A program made the position numbers and the translations under genes. 64,000 nucleotides of DNA from positions 416,542 through 480,541 of the forward strand of contig JAIXMN010000028.1 in the NCBI GenBank assembly GCA_025716815.1, in the 5' to 3' direction. The DNA comes from Dichotomocladium elegans (lineage: Eukaryota; Mucoromycota; Mucoromycetes; Mucorales; Lichtheimiaceae). Shown here piece by piece: positions 34,352 to 45,889 of the stretch (positions within the stretch are counted from its first letter, which is position 1; the number at the start of each line of letters is the position of its first letter). The notes beneath the pieces were generated by a model. The model was not told the DNA's origin. It made no database searches and was given only the letters and a program-made list of their open reading frames with translations.

Positions 34352-37300
34352 CTACTGTATGTTTTTACTTAAAACGTCGGGACTGTGAACAAGCGTTTCT
34401 GGTAACGGTAAAGACGAGCTTGACCGGATCGCTTTCTGTTCCTGGAGGTCATGGGAATTCATCGACGCGCTCTGAATACTTAAATGTCTCGCGAGAGGTT
34501 TCCTTATCTGCTTCATGATACCGTCGTCTTCGGCTGCGGAAGTGGTAGTTAGAGCGCCGATGCGATAATCTGACGGCGATAGGGTTGCATAATCTGGATT
34601 TCCTTCGGCGATATTCATTGCAGCGCTAATATTTCTGAAGACTTCATCATCAATATAGTATTCTTTGAGTACCAATTCGGTCATCTGGATGCGGCGGTGC
34701 AAGAGCTCGACTTGATCCACCAGTACAGCAATTCTCGGATCTTCGGACACTACATCATTGCCATCTTCGCACCGTGTGCGTGCTGAAAATTGAGTGATCA
34801 ATGTGTCCCTTCGATTAATGACGTTTACGGAGGAGGCGAGGTTCTTTTGTTTCCTGTCGCTCACTCGGTGGTTCAAATCGATACCGAAATAATCTGCCTG
34901 GTCATCCGTCAAGAGCGCTGACTCGACCGGATGGACAAATGGAACATTTGCGGAGATACCGCCGAACTTGGCTCGCAAGCCATTGAGAAGCCAGTTCTTG
35001 GAAAGATTGCCCCACAAGACACGGTGGACAATGCCCCAAGGAGACCTTGGTCTTGCCCCAAACAGCCACGAATTTAAAGTGACAAACAAGGACAGGAGAC
35101 CACCGACGGACCCGACGGATGAGAGGAATGTAGAAAGTTTCTGCTCAAGCCGTTTCTTTAAGACAAACCCCTCGGGGTACACGTCCAAAAAGTTGACCGA
35201 GCCAGGCCTGTTCCCCGGCCGGAGATATCTCTTGACCCCTGGCGAAAACGTAGCCTCGACCTCGTCGGTGTCAATGTACGCTGGTGCGATGCCGACATTG
35301 TTCCAGACGCTACTCTGGAGCGATTGGTGGCGGATGAGCTGATAGCTCAGAGTAGCCGACGTGTTGGCGCTAAGTGTCATTCGGTGGTCGATTGAGGTGG
35401 CCAAGTTATTGCTGTCATCCATCAGCCAATTTTCCAGAATGGCAGAGGACATGTACTTGCCCTCATTGAGGAAGAAATCACGATTGGGATCCCGGTTGCG
35501 TGGATACACCGCGACATGCACAAATCGTTCATCTTTCTCCACCTGGTTGAGATTGGCTGGTGTACCGAAAAGGCTGAACTGAATCCGACTACCAAAGTAC
35601 CTTCGAGTGCTCTGATTAAAATTCCCAGAAGCAGCAAGATTGAACGTTTCGTCGGCATGAAAGAGATGGCATTCGATTTCACCCGAGTAATCAAAGTAGG
35701 GCGCATGCTGCGTCAAGTTGAGACGTTGTGTAAAGTTCAGCTGGACACAGTCATCAATCGAGAGGCTCTCGGTCTCACAACCAACAGCAGTGTTCGTGTA
35801 GCCATCGAAACAGAAACGGATATCTGGGAGGTCAGGCACATTTAGGAACAGAGCATCACGCCCGGCTTGAATGGGGGATTTGGTACCTACCCGGAAGGAG
35901 GACCCAGTTAACCGGTTCTGTGATTTCGACCACTGTTTGGCCGCTGTCAATAACCGACTTGACGATGAAGACAAGGTACGCCATGAATAGAAAGGTCAAT
36001 GTAATCTTTGATACAATATGGGATATGCCAGTCCACAACGGCTCTCCGACTCTAAGTCCATAGCGTCTTAACTGAATACACATATCTTCGCCGTTTAATA
36101 TGACTATATCGTCTTACCGGATTGTCCAAACAACACCGCGATAAGACCGGTTAATGAATTGACGGACACTCTCCCGGAAATACCAAGACGCAAATAAGGT
36201 AAATGCAACGAAAACGATGAACGAGCCTATTGCAATTCCCGTCTTTTGCTCCAGGGAAAGTGTCTCTGTCTTCTCCGATACGGGCTCTGGCAGTGGCGCT
36301 GAGATGTTAGTCCGCCAAATGCCGATCTCAGTTCCATCGGAGAGCGTGGAGAATTCAAGTAGATTGATATCGTTGTACCAAAAGTATTCGGATGTGCCTT
36401 TATAAAGATGTCAAAAGATGAAGTGAAATTACTCGCTTCTTGGGAAGGTCGTCCTCCTCCGTCTTACACGTACCGAATGCAACTGCGATGACTGTGTCTG
36501 AAAGCCGTTCAGCGCTGGCAAAGAAGCGTGGTCTGGGAGTGGACCCTTTAATATTACCGTTCGGCAGCCACTTCCATGTAACCGTACTGAGGACGCTCAT
36601 GTCATTAGATGATACCGACTGCTGGCGAAGCATTCTGCTAGCACCAAAACCACCGCTGAGATAAACGGTCTGCTGATCTGGACCTATAAACACAAGAAGG
36701 ACAACATGGACGACATCAGAACAGAAAAGATTAGGTGTATTAAGAGAAGAAGTGGCTACCAAGTGCTGCGTATCCATTAATAATTTGTTGCGGTATGTCT
36801 TCTTCGTTGCCGCCCAATGGCTGATACTTCCATTGGTGAGAATATGTATCAAAGAGGAGGGCCATGTCGCACATTGTACCGTTCACATTGTTGTCATATA
36901 AGACACCGTTCAAGTACCCTGTCCCCATCAAATACACAATCGTTCCGGTCCTACATGCCATATTTCATGAGCCTTCTTCGTCCATCGATCCTCATAAGTC
37001 CCGCAAACAACAGCAGAAGATGGCCGATAATGGAGGTTTTCTCACTCACGGAAGCATGATGGACAGGTGGCCAAAAAGAGACATGTTGAGCCCTTGCATA
37101 GGTGGGATGAGCGAAAAAGATAGTGTTTCGGGATCGTAGACCCATGCGTCGCCAAGGGACAATTTCCCACCAGGTGTCTGGCCACCGTATAAATAGATTT
37201 TGCCATTGGGCGAAAGGTCAGCGGTAAATTGGCCCCGATGAACTGGGAGTAAAGAGGATGCGGTAACGTTCAAATGTTCCCATTCCATGGTATCGAATCG

Positions 37301-37810
37301 GTATAAATAAACGCGGAGAGCACCGTCCCAGCTAAGGACATCAGCTTCGCTCTGACCAGCACCGAAGAGAACGAAGCGATTGCCATCAGGAAGCAACACA
37401 CCCTGACTGTACGCAGCATAGGGCTTGATGTTACCGACCTGAACAACCGATTCATAGGAAATTTCGCCCGTTGCAAAGTCGAGTCGGATGGATGCAAAGT
37501 TTTGAGATGCATCAGAGGTCCGTGTCACCCCTCCATAACTATAGAGGGTCTCATTTTTCACAAAGGTGGTAGTGGCGTAGCTGTATGGGATTTTAGCGAG
37601 CTCTACGACGTCGACATCGTATATAATACTGCTGTCCGCAGTATCGATCTGGATAAGATAAAAGAAGAGCAGGAAAATGAAGCTTGATAACCGGTTATAC
37701 TGGAAACGGCTACGAAACGCGCTTCTCCGTTTACTGCTATAGCGACTGATTAAAGCATCAATTCTCGCCGGGGGACGGCCGATACAAGAGCGGCACTTAG
37801 AACACCTCAT
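34352..37810 (-). CDS. Kelch-repeat multi-pass membrane protein
   Basis: Exons 37810-37050, 36950-36760, 36683-36474, 36397-36118, 36066-35891 and 35823-34352 join in phase to 1029 residues. A basic N-terminus leads into a hydrophobic signal-anchor (FIFLLFFYLI, near 44-58). A kelch beta-propeller follows (about 65-430) with blades such as YSYGGV, FVLFGAGQSE, IYLYGGQTPGGKLSLGDAWV, VYLSGGFGAS and a final PRPRFFASAE. Further TMs are IAIGSFIVFVAFTLFASWYF, TLTFLFMAYLVFIV and SSVGSVGGLLSLFVTLNSWL, with a cysteine-bearing luminal domain (DIRFCFDGYTNTAVGCETES) between the last two. The C-terminus is cytosolic, charged, with a coiled-coil-like stretch (AVLVDQVELLHRRIQMTELV). Several N-glycosylation sequons lie in the propeller and luminal domain. 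The role is unknown; a sensor or adhesion-like function at the cell surface is only inference. The start could also be upstream at 37981. Confidence 0.85.
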
Positions 37811-38165
37811 TTTATATGTGTACAAGCAAACTGAAAAGTTTTTCGGAAATGATGGAAAAAAATAAGGTAGGATAAAGAAAGGGGTGCGTATGAACGGACT
37901 GATGCATTCCACGAAATGGAGCCATGAAGATAGGACGACGAGGTACTTATTGTGCGTATTACCGCTTGCTGTGATCGTCAAGATGCATCCTCTGCATCAC
38001 TAAGGCGCACTTGCATACTGTACGCAGTGGGTCGCTGCCGCTGCCCAATAGAAAAGTGAAGCTTAGCCAATACAATTGGGCAACATCTTATCCGGTTAAT
38101 AGTGTTCTCCCCAAACCATGTGACATGTATGGGTAGAAATTGATTTTTCTAGAGCAAAGAAGACC
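37811..38165. promoter_or_regulatory. Upstream region of the kelch gene
   Basis: Includes inverted CCAAT motifs (GCCAATACAATTGGGC at about 38067) that could serve as a CCAAT-box pair. No gene seen. Confidence 0.45.
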
Positions 38166-38169
38166 GGAG

Positions 38170-38490
38170 CGATTCTCGTTAGTCAACATAAAACATCGGC
38201 CTTCTTACTCTTTTCCTTGTTCCGAAGGTAGCTGGGTACACCATTGCGGTAGCAATGGCGGGAGAGTGAGGAAAAGAAAAGATGCCAGGGCTGCTGTGTG
38301 TCAACGGCGGATGCATCGGGGGGATGCAGCGGAAGACAAGCAGCACCTTGCCGAAGCCATAGTGGGTGGCCTGCGCGCGGTCCACATCCACATCCCGTAT
38401 ACTCTCTTCTGGAGGCACTTGGATTAGGCTGATATCAGCACCTAGAGAGGATCCGGAACTTAAGAAGTTTGCCAGAGTGGAACAAGTCAT
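38170..38490 (-). repeat. Repeat family B, copy 3 (reverse orientation)
   Basis: On the minus strand it starts TTGTTCCACTCTGGCAAACT, contains GTTCCGGATCCTCTCTAG, CGCGCAGGCCACCCACTATG and CAGCTACCTTCGG, and ends ATGTTGACTAACG. This is the same order as copies 1 and 2. Its end block GTTAGTCAACATAAAACATC is repeated at 48937. Confidence 0.75.
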
Positions 38491-38829
38491 TTTGATAGGA
38501 CTGCATACTGCTCAAAGCGCAAGGAAGGAAGAATAAATAAACCCGCTTGTCTGAATTATTTATAATGAATTGAGGTTGCATTGATTACGATCTTGCCGCT
38601 TTAGAGTACAGAATTGTTAGCTTTCACATTTTGTTGTTCAACATATATGCTGACATGGGATATCACTTTTTTAATGACTTTATGCATTACATTACTGTTG
38701 ATCCAGAAACAATCACATTGAGAAGTATGTCCAATCATTCCGGCGTATTTTGTTTCTGAATCATAGTGTCTTCTATGCTCACACAACCGTTAACCACGAA
38801 CACGCCCGTCCTAGCATTCTTAAGCTACA

Positions 38830-39290
38830 TTTTAAATTCATCATCAACAGGCAATCGGTTTGCAACATCCACTCCTTCGACGCCACAAGCCCGTCCGACG
38901 CAAAGGATTACGACAGATGCCGAAGCCACACGATCTGCCTTTCCATGTTATCGATGAATCAAGACAAGCAGTTGCTGTCGGAGATTCGAGGAAGCCAGTT
39001 TTGAGAACTTTCCGGGCTGGGGGTTAATAACCAAGACTTGATCCGGCACCCAGAAATGAGAGGTCAAAATGACATGGCTTACTTGGAACATGTATGTAGT
39101 TGTGTAAATGCTAACTGAATATCTGCCAACGAAGAAGATTAATAGAAAGATTTTCTGATCGTACCATCCCATCATCAATAGTATCCGGGCCAAAGGCGTG
39201 CTACCGCCAAACTTCCGCCGAGCACGCTTTCATGGACGAGATCACCATCGGAGATGAGGGCCATACCCAAGGGGACAAGGGCAAATGAGC
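38830..39290 (+). pseudogene. Fanzor (eukaryotic TnpB-like) remnant C
   Basis: The translation of 38876-38960 reads RRHKPVRRKGLRQMPKPHDL then PFHVIDESRQ. This aligns with RYHEPIRGKGLRQMLKSHHI then PVYLIDEYKT of the fragment at 60692-60441. DNA similarity continues: TTGATCCGGCACCCAGAAATGAGA (39029-39052, quoted only to show the match with the SPRPNPAP region) and AATAGTATCCGGGCCAAAGG at 39176-39195, which matches the NSIRVQGEVPARFRR codons at 54230-54270. So the C-terminal half of a Fanzor gene is present but destroyed by stops and frameshifts; the zinc-finger cysteines are lost. Fanzors are RNA-guided DNA endonucleases often carried by transposons. Confidence 0.7.
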
Positions 39291-39299
39291 TTTTCTGTG

Positions 39300-40002
39300 C
39301 GCTATTTCCAACTAGTCAGCATTGAGAAGCCATGATGCGATTGATAATTGGCTCCAAATCTGAAGCTTATCTGGCCTAAGGGCTTACTTCTCAAGATATA
39401 TCCTTTTGTTTGTTGATATTAAGACTTACCACCCCCGGCTTTTGCTGAAAGATAGTGTATGTACACTTTAGCATTTTTTCGTTAATGACAAACAAAGCTT
39501 TCAAAATCAGAAAGTGTAGCAGTATAGCTACTGAAAATATCGTCGACGGGCACTAAGTTACAGTATAGGGTATTTTTCTTATAGATTTGATTCGAAAGGC
39601 ATGCAGCTCTGATTTTGGGAAATGATGGCAATTCTTCAAGCGTAACAGTCGTAAAATACGAGGTTAAAATTGGACGTGAAAGTCTAATACGGTCTGGAGC
39701 CCTAGAAACAGGTGTGCATCGTCTGAAATCTTTAATTTTGATAGAAATGATTATTCTTTCTTGGCTTTTAAAGCATCTTCCTATAAGACAATTACGCTTG
39801 GTTGAAACTCGATTCTTGGCTAGGTCAATAAAGCGTATCATGTGTGTGCTGATGCAGGTTTATGCAATGAGCGTAGCACTGTTTCATCTTATCTGAAATA
39901 AACCCCAGCTTCATTGTTTCTCAAATCCTTCTCCTGTTCTATTTTCCTAACTGTAAATCTCTACCATTACCAACCCAAAAAGTTGATGTTGGAATTTATT
40001 CA
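39300..40002. other. Gene-free stretch
   Basis: AT-rich, with short ORFs on both strands that lack any recognisable feature. It includes the 3' flank of the next minus-strand gene. Confidence 0.5.
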
Positions 40003-42287
40003 TCAGTAGACGGGTGGAGACGTAGCCGCTTCTTGATTACTGACAGAGGAAGCTGCTCTTTTCTTGACGCCCGAGTCATCTTCCAAATGGTCCATTGAAG
40101 TGGGATCAGGATTACCACTTCCACCTATTGGATGAGATGTGCCTACTGAGCCGGTAGACGCTGTTGAAGAGCTTGAGGAGGAGCGGCGGCGAAGGCGAAA
40201 AGTGCGATGAACCTGGAGGTGTGAAGACGGAGCAGATGAGGAGGGAGGCGGCGTGGGATAGCAGGCGGTATGTCGCGAACTCGTGAAATTATTGGGTGGG
40301 GACGAGGAAGCCGTGCTTGTAGCCCCAGACGACGGTCCGCCACCGCCAGCAAAACCAAGATGAAGGTGTGATAAATCGCTACCTATGCCACCCGTATCAC
40401 CAGCCTGGAGATGGCGATGGTGATGGCAGTGGTGATGATGGCAATGCTCAGGAGTTGCAGTGGCTGAGGTAAGGATATCACTATTACTGCCTGAGGCATT
40501 ACTACCTGGATCTATGTTTCTGGAAGAAGCAGCTGAGGGTGCAATAGCCGACTGCGTTGGTGCTGCTGCACTTGATGAGGAAGAGCAGATAATATGGTGA
40601 TGAAAATATGAATGATCAGGTGGTGAAGCCCGCCGGATCATAGTCACATTTCCGGTAGTCCCCATGGAAGCGGTGCTGATGGTGGTGGTGGTGGTCGAAG
40701 AGTCAATATAAGCATCTGTAATGGACGTGGTGGTAGTGTTAGGAGAAGGCTGACGCATGGGGGCGAGCGGAATGTTCGTTGTCTCTGAGAGGCAGCTTGT
40801 GTCTGCTGACGAGGACGATGCAATATTCTCGCTCTCTTCTGCTTCAATAGCTGTCCTCGACAGACGAAACCTTTTATTCATATCTGTAGCATCATTGCTC
40901 GAAGTCCGCCTATGATGCCTCCATTCGCTCGCAGAAGAAGATGCGGGTGGAGACGCTAGCCCACGTGTTGTAGTTGACTCGGGCGCTGTTCCATCTGAGA
41001 CTGATTCCCCCGTGTGAGAAGCCATAGAATCCGCTGTGGTCGGTAATAAAGGTGACATACGATCGACTAGATCAATCATCGGTTCGGATCGGTCATGTTC
41101 TGTAACCATGGGCTCGACATGGTGACAATCAGAGGTGGTAGGGGATGGTAATTGATGAGGATCCAAGTCCATGGGTGTAGAGCTATTACTGTGCTGGGTA
41201 AATGTGGCATTGCTAGTAACAATGCTGTTGCTAGTTCTAGCCATGGATGGTGATGCCTCCTGTCGACTTTTTAGTTCCGCCCGCTTCATTCTTGAATGAA
41301 GCTTTGCACTGAGTGCCTCCCGGTCCCGTTGTGCAGCTTCCTGCAACATGATACATTTCAGCTTATAATCGATCTTGGCACGACTTTGAAGGTACATGAA
41401 AAATTCTGATAGTTTTGAGAAATCCCAATCTCGGGCAAATGCGCGGATAAAACGTTCCCGCTGGGTATTATCTGATGAAAGGTAGGGTGGAGTAGCTAGG
41501 ATGGTCGTAATGAGCGTGGCGGTATATTGCGTAGCCCAGTTTTGCGTTAAGTGCCGTAGAAGATATGCACGATTACGATCACCTATAGCCATTCTTTTCA
41601 GTATATCTCTTCTTTATGTGCTTCTCATTGATGATAATAGAGTTTCATACTACCTTCTTCATCACACCAGTCGACTGTCACATGACGAACTAAGATACTA
41701 GTATTTTCCCAACGCCAGTCTTGAACCAGCCATTTTAGCGCATTGGCGATCCGTTCCAAATCATATTCGTTGGCTATACGATGTAGGTACATTGCTGTTA
41801 CAAGCACATTGTCTTCCGACTTGAGCCAAGAATAGAAAGTTGCATCGTAAAGTTGATCCATGCGTTTAATATTACTGTGCACATCTTTCCAATCACCGTT
41901 CTCTAGTGCCGGTGTGCTGGGTACAGAAGCAGGGCAGGTACCTGGGGGCGAAAAAATTGCAAGGGTGTTTATGGGTCACGGTATTTGTAACCTCCCGCCA
42001 CAATCTCTCCTCGCCTTCTTTGCTCTCCATTAATACATACTCGAGTCCTGCTTTGTACCAGCCCATTCTGCGACGGTCAGGGAATAATGAGATGGAAGAG
42101 AAGGAGAAAATAGACAAACAGATGGGTTGGAATGAAGTGGTGCGGATGTTGATTCGGGTCGACGGAATGCTAACGCAGCTGAGTTGGGTGATGCGTGAGA
42201 GCCATTAGTAAATCCACCGGAGCTAGGTACAGAGGGTGTAGTATGGACGGAATGGTTCTCGAAATTATATGGGAGAATATTGGACAT
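40003..42287 (-). CDS. Conserved uncharacterised fungal protein with low-complexity C-terminus
   Basis: The reliable exons are 42067-41942, 41874-41654 and 41582-40003; a first exon starting MSNILPYNFENHS at 42287 is likely, but its splice site is not certain. The conserved core reads GLEYVLMESKEGEERLWREV, MDQLYDATFYSWLKSED, TAMYLHRIANEYDLERIANA, LKWLVQDWRWENTSILVRHV and FIRAFARDWDFSKLSEFFMY. I remember a very similar, function-unknown protein across fungi. It looks all-helical, and a nuclear or signalling role is possible. After about residue 250 the protein is Ser/Thr/Pro/His-rich (HHHHCHHHRHL, SSSSSSTAST). The tail holds many SP/TP sites and few hydrophobic residues, so it is probably disordered. 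Only a weak GC|GTTAGC donor keeps phase with the first exon. Initiation at the internal ATG (MGWYKAG) is an alternative. Confidence 0.75.
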
Positions 42288-42289
42288 GG

Positions 42290-43555
42290 CCAAAAGAACA
42301 GAATGCAAATGAAGAGAGGAAGGAGAGAAGAGATTATTGTGGCGCCTAATATGTGATAAACAAATAAACAGGTATAGATGAGAGAGAGGGGTGAGGGAGT
42401 TTGTCTGTGAGGTCTTTGCAAAGGCGACGATGTGTAACAAAGAGATCAATACGGAATTTTCTCTCCTGAAGTGTTGTCGTGCAAAAGGTAAAAATCAATC
42501 AATCTATCGCCCTTGGTTCCACTTCCATCCATGCTCGTAACTTTAATCTCTGCTTGTACACAATAAAGAAATATGTGGTCCTACTTTTTTCTTTCTGAGC
42601 TCCGAATAAGGACAGTTCCCTTGAGTTGAATAATCTGCGATGCAAGCCAAATGTGTAATGGATTAAGAGCTTGTCAATGAAATATCAAATGATCTTCCAG
42701 GAACGTAGGCTCCTACGTAGATTTGATGCTGCCATAACGAAGGTAGCAGCCATACTGCTATAATGTGCACACGGCTGGCATTAGACATGTTCTTGAGAGA
42801 CTGCGTTGACGCCGCTGCCACCGTCGAATAGATCATTAATATATCCATTTATACCTGTTTGTCTCGGCGTTGAGACCAACCGTCAGAACCATCAGAACTG
42901 ATATTTGGAAAACCACAGCCTATTTAACAGTGAAAGTAACCTTGTTCATCTCGTATTGTGGAACATAGCTCAGTACTACTTTAAGAGCAATGAGTATCAG
43001 GAAATGGGGACTATCCAACATTGTTGTTCCTGAAGAATCCCAGTGATTACGTCCCTATATCCCTGTATCCCTCCCTTCCTCCATGTATGCTAGCACATAC
43101 CTTCTCAATTAAACGGTAGTTACAATATCGGTCATGGGTACAATAAAGGAGTCAATGGATTTCCTCTTATTTTGTATTTTGGGAATTGTAAACAGGAAAG
43201 CATTCGAAAACAGATATTACAGAACAGACGAAAACTTCTAGCTGCGAAAAATAGGTAAGTACATATTGTTCGTATCCAGCATATTTCTTTTGTCCATTAT
43301 TCTAAACCGTATGGGCTCCGGAAATTGGAAAGAATCAGTGCATCACCTGGTTGTGTGGGCGATGACTCCCCCGTTTAAGTCCTCCACATATATGAATATA
43401 GCGTCGATTGATCCAAATGTTTGTTGCCGTGCCATGTAGTTGATACTTTGCTTATTAATAAGCCTGCGGACAATGATACTATTGGATGTGTTAGCAAATC
43501 CGAATTTATTCCATGTGTTCACTGAAGCAAGTGATATACACCATTTCCTAAATTT
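42290..43555. other. Upstream region and gene-free stretch
   Basis: No gene, repeat or RNA recognised. It marks the border between conserved genes and the mobile-element-rich right third. Confidence 0.5.
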
Positions 43556-43559
43556 AAAG

Positions 43560-44215
43560 TCGCACGTCTCCCGATTTAAACTTTATCATCCCTTTTTCTT
43601 CCGTACCTATTCATCGTTTTGACATAGGCAGCCATTTTCTTTATTAAGATTGGCAGGACAATACTATTGATGAGCATGGCTATCCTGTGGGCTATGTATG
43701 CCATTAATGAGGAGACAAACATACTCTCTTCAATTTTGTGTACCCACGCAGAAAACCTGTGCATTCTACCTTGCAACGGCTACTCCGGCTTACTGCCACG
43801 AAGGTTCCCAAACTGTGTTGGGTGTCTCAAAGATCTTTTCTCTGGATGAAATATACTCGTAACCATTGTACTACATAAACTATCATCTATGTGGCCTATT
43901 ATCTATCCTGATTTATGGACATCGCACTCAGGTAACTTTCACGGATCAAGATAAGTTCAGGTTTTTAAGCTGAAGTTTGAGAATGTTCTGCATACATAGG
44001 CGGTTCTCAAAACAGCTAAGCATCCATGTTCATTCAACGCAGCGATGGATATTGCAATATGACAAAAGCCCTGGCAGCGTTTTGAGAAATGTAGAAGCAG
44101 AGGTCGTCCGCGTATCGTTAAAGAACAAAATATTATTATCTTAGAATGCTTTGACGAGAATCCGTCAATTGCTCGAGGAGAATTGGTGGAGTAACTGATG
44201 CTGAGCCAGGGGCGG
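43560..44215 (+). pseudogene. Tc1/mariner transposase remnant
   Basis: AAAGTCGCACGTCTCCCG (43556) recalls the 5' block of the family. The region at 43640-43760 matches DGQ..V.DEHGYPVGYVINE and the CTHAENLC region. The part at 43940-44195 matches the TDQDKFRFL, the RSAQRW and the GRPRIVKEQN..ILECFDENPSI blocks. Stops and frameshifts are throughout, and nothing after the HTH region remains. Confidence 0.75.
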
Positions 44216-44219
44216 TAAT

Positions 44220-44840
44220 GCAAACGATATGGAGAATCGGCGTATTTTTACATTTATTTTCAATCAAGTTTGCATCATGCAATCGTGGATATCATGCCAT
44301 CAGTAGATAGTTTGTTGGTGTTCAATAGAGGCAATTTATGTGTGTAATAACCTGATGAACATACAATGAAATGATGATGTTAAGCAGATCGAGTCTCTTT
44401 GTTGTCACATAGCAGGCTGTATTGCTTAAAATGATGCTCTCTTCCCACTTAACTCACCTATAGGATATCCCCCATCCATTTGTCGAATGTAGAGTGGTCC
44501 AAATATCTTGCTTATCGCGGGAGTCAGCCGTTGCGCTATCAATTCACTCATGACTTCCTGTTAGCAGCAGCATTTATTGTACCTTGTGCTTTGGAGACTG
44601 TGTCGGTGCCAGGTCATTTTCATCATCATCCAGGGACTCGGCGCGCGGGAACCGTTTTGGACTTTCGCTATTGACCTGTGTTTTATCATGAGCGGAAGTA
44701 AGCGAGACTGGATGAAGGTGCTCTTTATTGTACCATGAGCTGCTTCGCTATAACAAATTGGTAAGCGGTGTTTCACGAGTTACTAAGAGGGTCATGTGAT
44801 CTCCACTCTCAAGTGATAACCACAAGAATCTGAAGGCTCA
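44220..44840. other. Gene-free stretch between remnants
   Basis: Short ORFs only. No similarity to the element families noted elsewhere in the window was seen. Confidence 0.4.
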
Positions 44841-44849
44841 AGAGTATGG

Positions 44850-45165
44850 CCTGAAGTTGTGCACTGCCGCCGTGTCTTAGTTTCGAAGCCATGAACCAGA
44901 CAATCCCGTAACTTCTTTCATGCACTTCAAACAGTTACGGTTTGTACACTTTAGAAGCCTGCGGCATTTAACTTCAGGACGTTCTGCTCGTTGGCATGGT
45001 CGCCGATTGAAAGAGCTCCAGGTGGCTGGAGCACTCGGGACAGGTCACGGAGGTGCGGTAATCGCCAACAAAAAACCCTGAATGCAATGCTAATTGAAGA
45101 TTTCCCTCTAACCCTTGCCGCGGAAGGGCTCGTGGTAGCAGGTCATGGGTGCAGTCCAATTTACC
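44850..45165 (-). pseudogene. Fanzor (eukaryotic TnpB-like) remnant A
   Basis: On the minus strand one can read VNWTAPMTCYHEPFRGKG, a stop, then FFVGDYRTSVTCPECSSH, then in another frame KCRRLLKCTNRNC and finally RN-stop-DTAAVHNFRP. These correspond to the pre-zinc-finger block, the CPxC and CxxxxC halves of the TnpB/Fanzor zinc finger, and the RuvC-III segment (W)NRDTAAxLNF. At least three stops and two frameshifts make it non-functional. It lies directly downstream of a Tc1 transposase remnant on the same strand. Confidence 0.75.
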
Positions 45166-45855
45166 ATGGCAAGTCCCTTATTAGATCATGCCATACTGCT
45201 CTTCATGTTAGCATGAAACCAGACTCATCAACGAAAACAAAATTTTTCTGAAGTCAATGACATTCATGTCCCAGTGACGTACCCAGTCAGAAGCCCCTTG
45301 AAACCGAAGCTTTTTCAATGATAAATTACATTCATTTTTCATAAATCGATGGAGCATCATTCTCGATATTTTAAGATCCACAAATCTCTCCTGCAATTGC
45401 TTTATCAATTGCACCACAACAGTTGATGGATTCTCATCAACCATTGTAAGATATCACTCGTATCCTCTTTATTCAGAATACATGAACGACCTCCGCCTCT
45501 ACATTGCTTAAAAATGCTGTCAAGGTCTCTTCGTACTGTAATGCGCATTCCTTGTGCTGAACGAATATCGATTCTTAGTTGCGTTGCAACAGCTGATGCA
45601 CCCAAGGCCTTCTCAAACGTTAGCTTAAAAATTCTGACCTCATCTTTGTCGGTGTACAGTGTGTTCACTTAAATTTACTTCTCATCTGAATGCCTATATC
45701 CATTCACTTGTGGGTATGCGTAGCAACAAGAGCAGCGTCACCCCTGCAAGGTGTACTACGCAGATCCGTGTGAAAACAAACGGTTTGAAAAAAGTACAAT
45801 TCCTCATCATCTTAATCCGTAGGTTAGCACAGCCATGCTTGTAAACGACATGGTC
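45165..45855 (-). pseudogene. Tc1/mariner transposase remnant, reverse orientation
   Basis: Blocks readable on the minus strand: YGTRDHVVYKHGC (45865), YTDKDEVRIFKLTFEKALGA, RGGGRSCILNKEDTSDILQW, VDENPSTVVVQLIKQLQERF, RMMLHRFMKNECNLSLKKLR, SDWVRHWDMNVIDFRK and a broken DESGFH...MKSSMA region at 45200. It stops after the first catalytic Asp and then abuts Fanzor remnant A. Confidence 0.85.
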
Positions 45856-45889
45856 TCGCGTACCGTAAAAACACAGCTGAGTCATTTCA

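Noticed and set aside
35866..35890. 25-nt intron in the kelch gene (GTAGGT...TTCAAG)
   Set aside because: Too short; the same donor with the acceptor at 35824 gives a 68-nt intron and restores the motif LLPDIRFCFDG.
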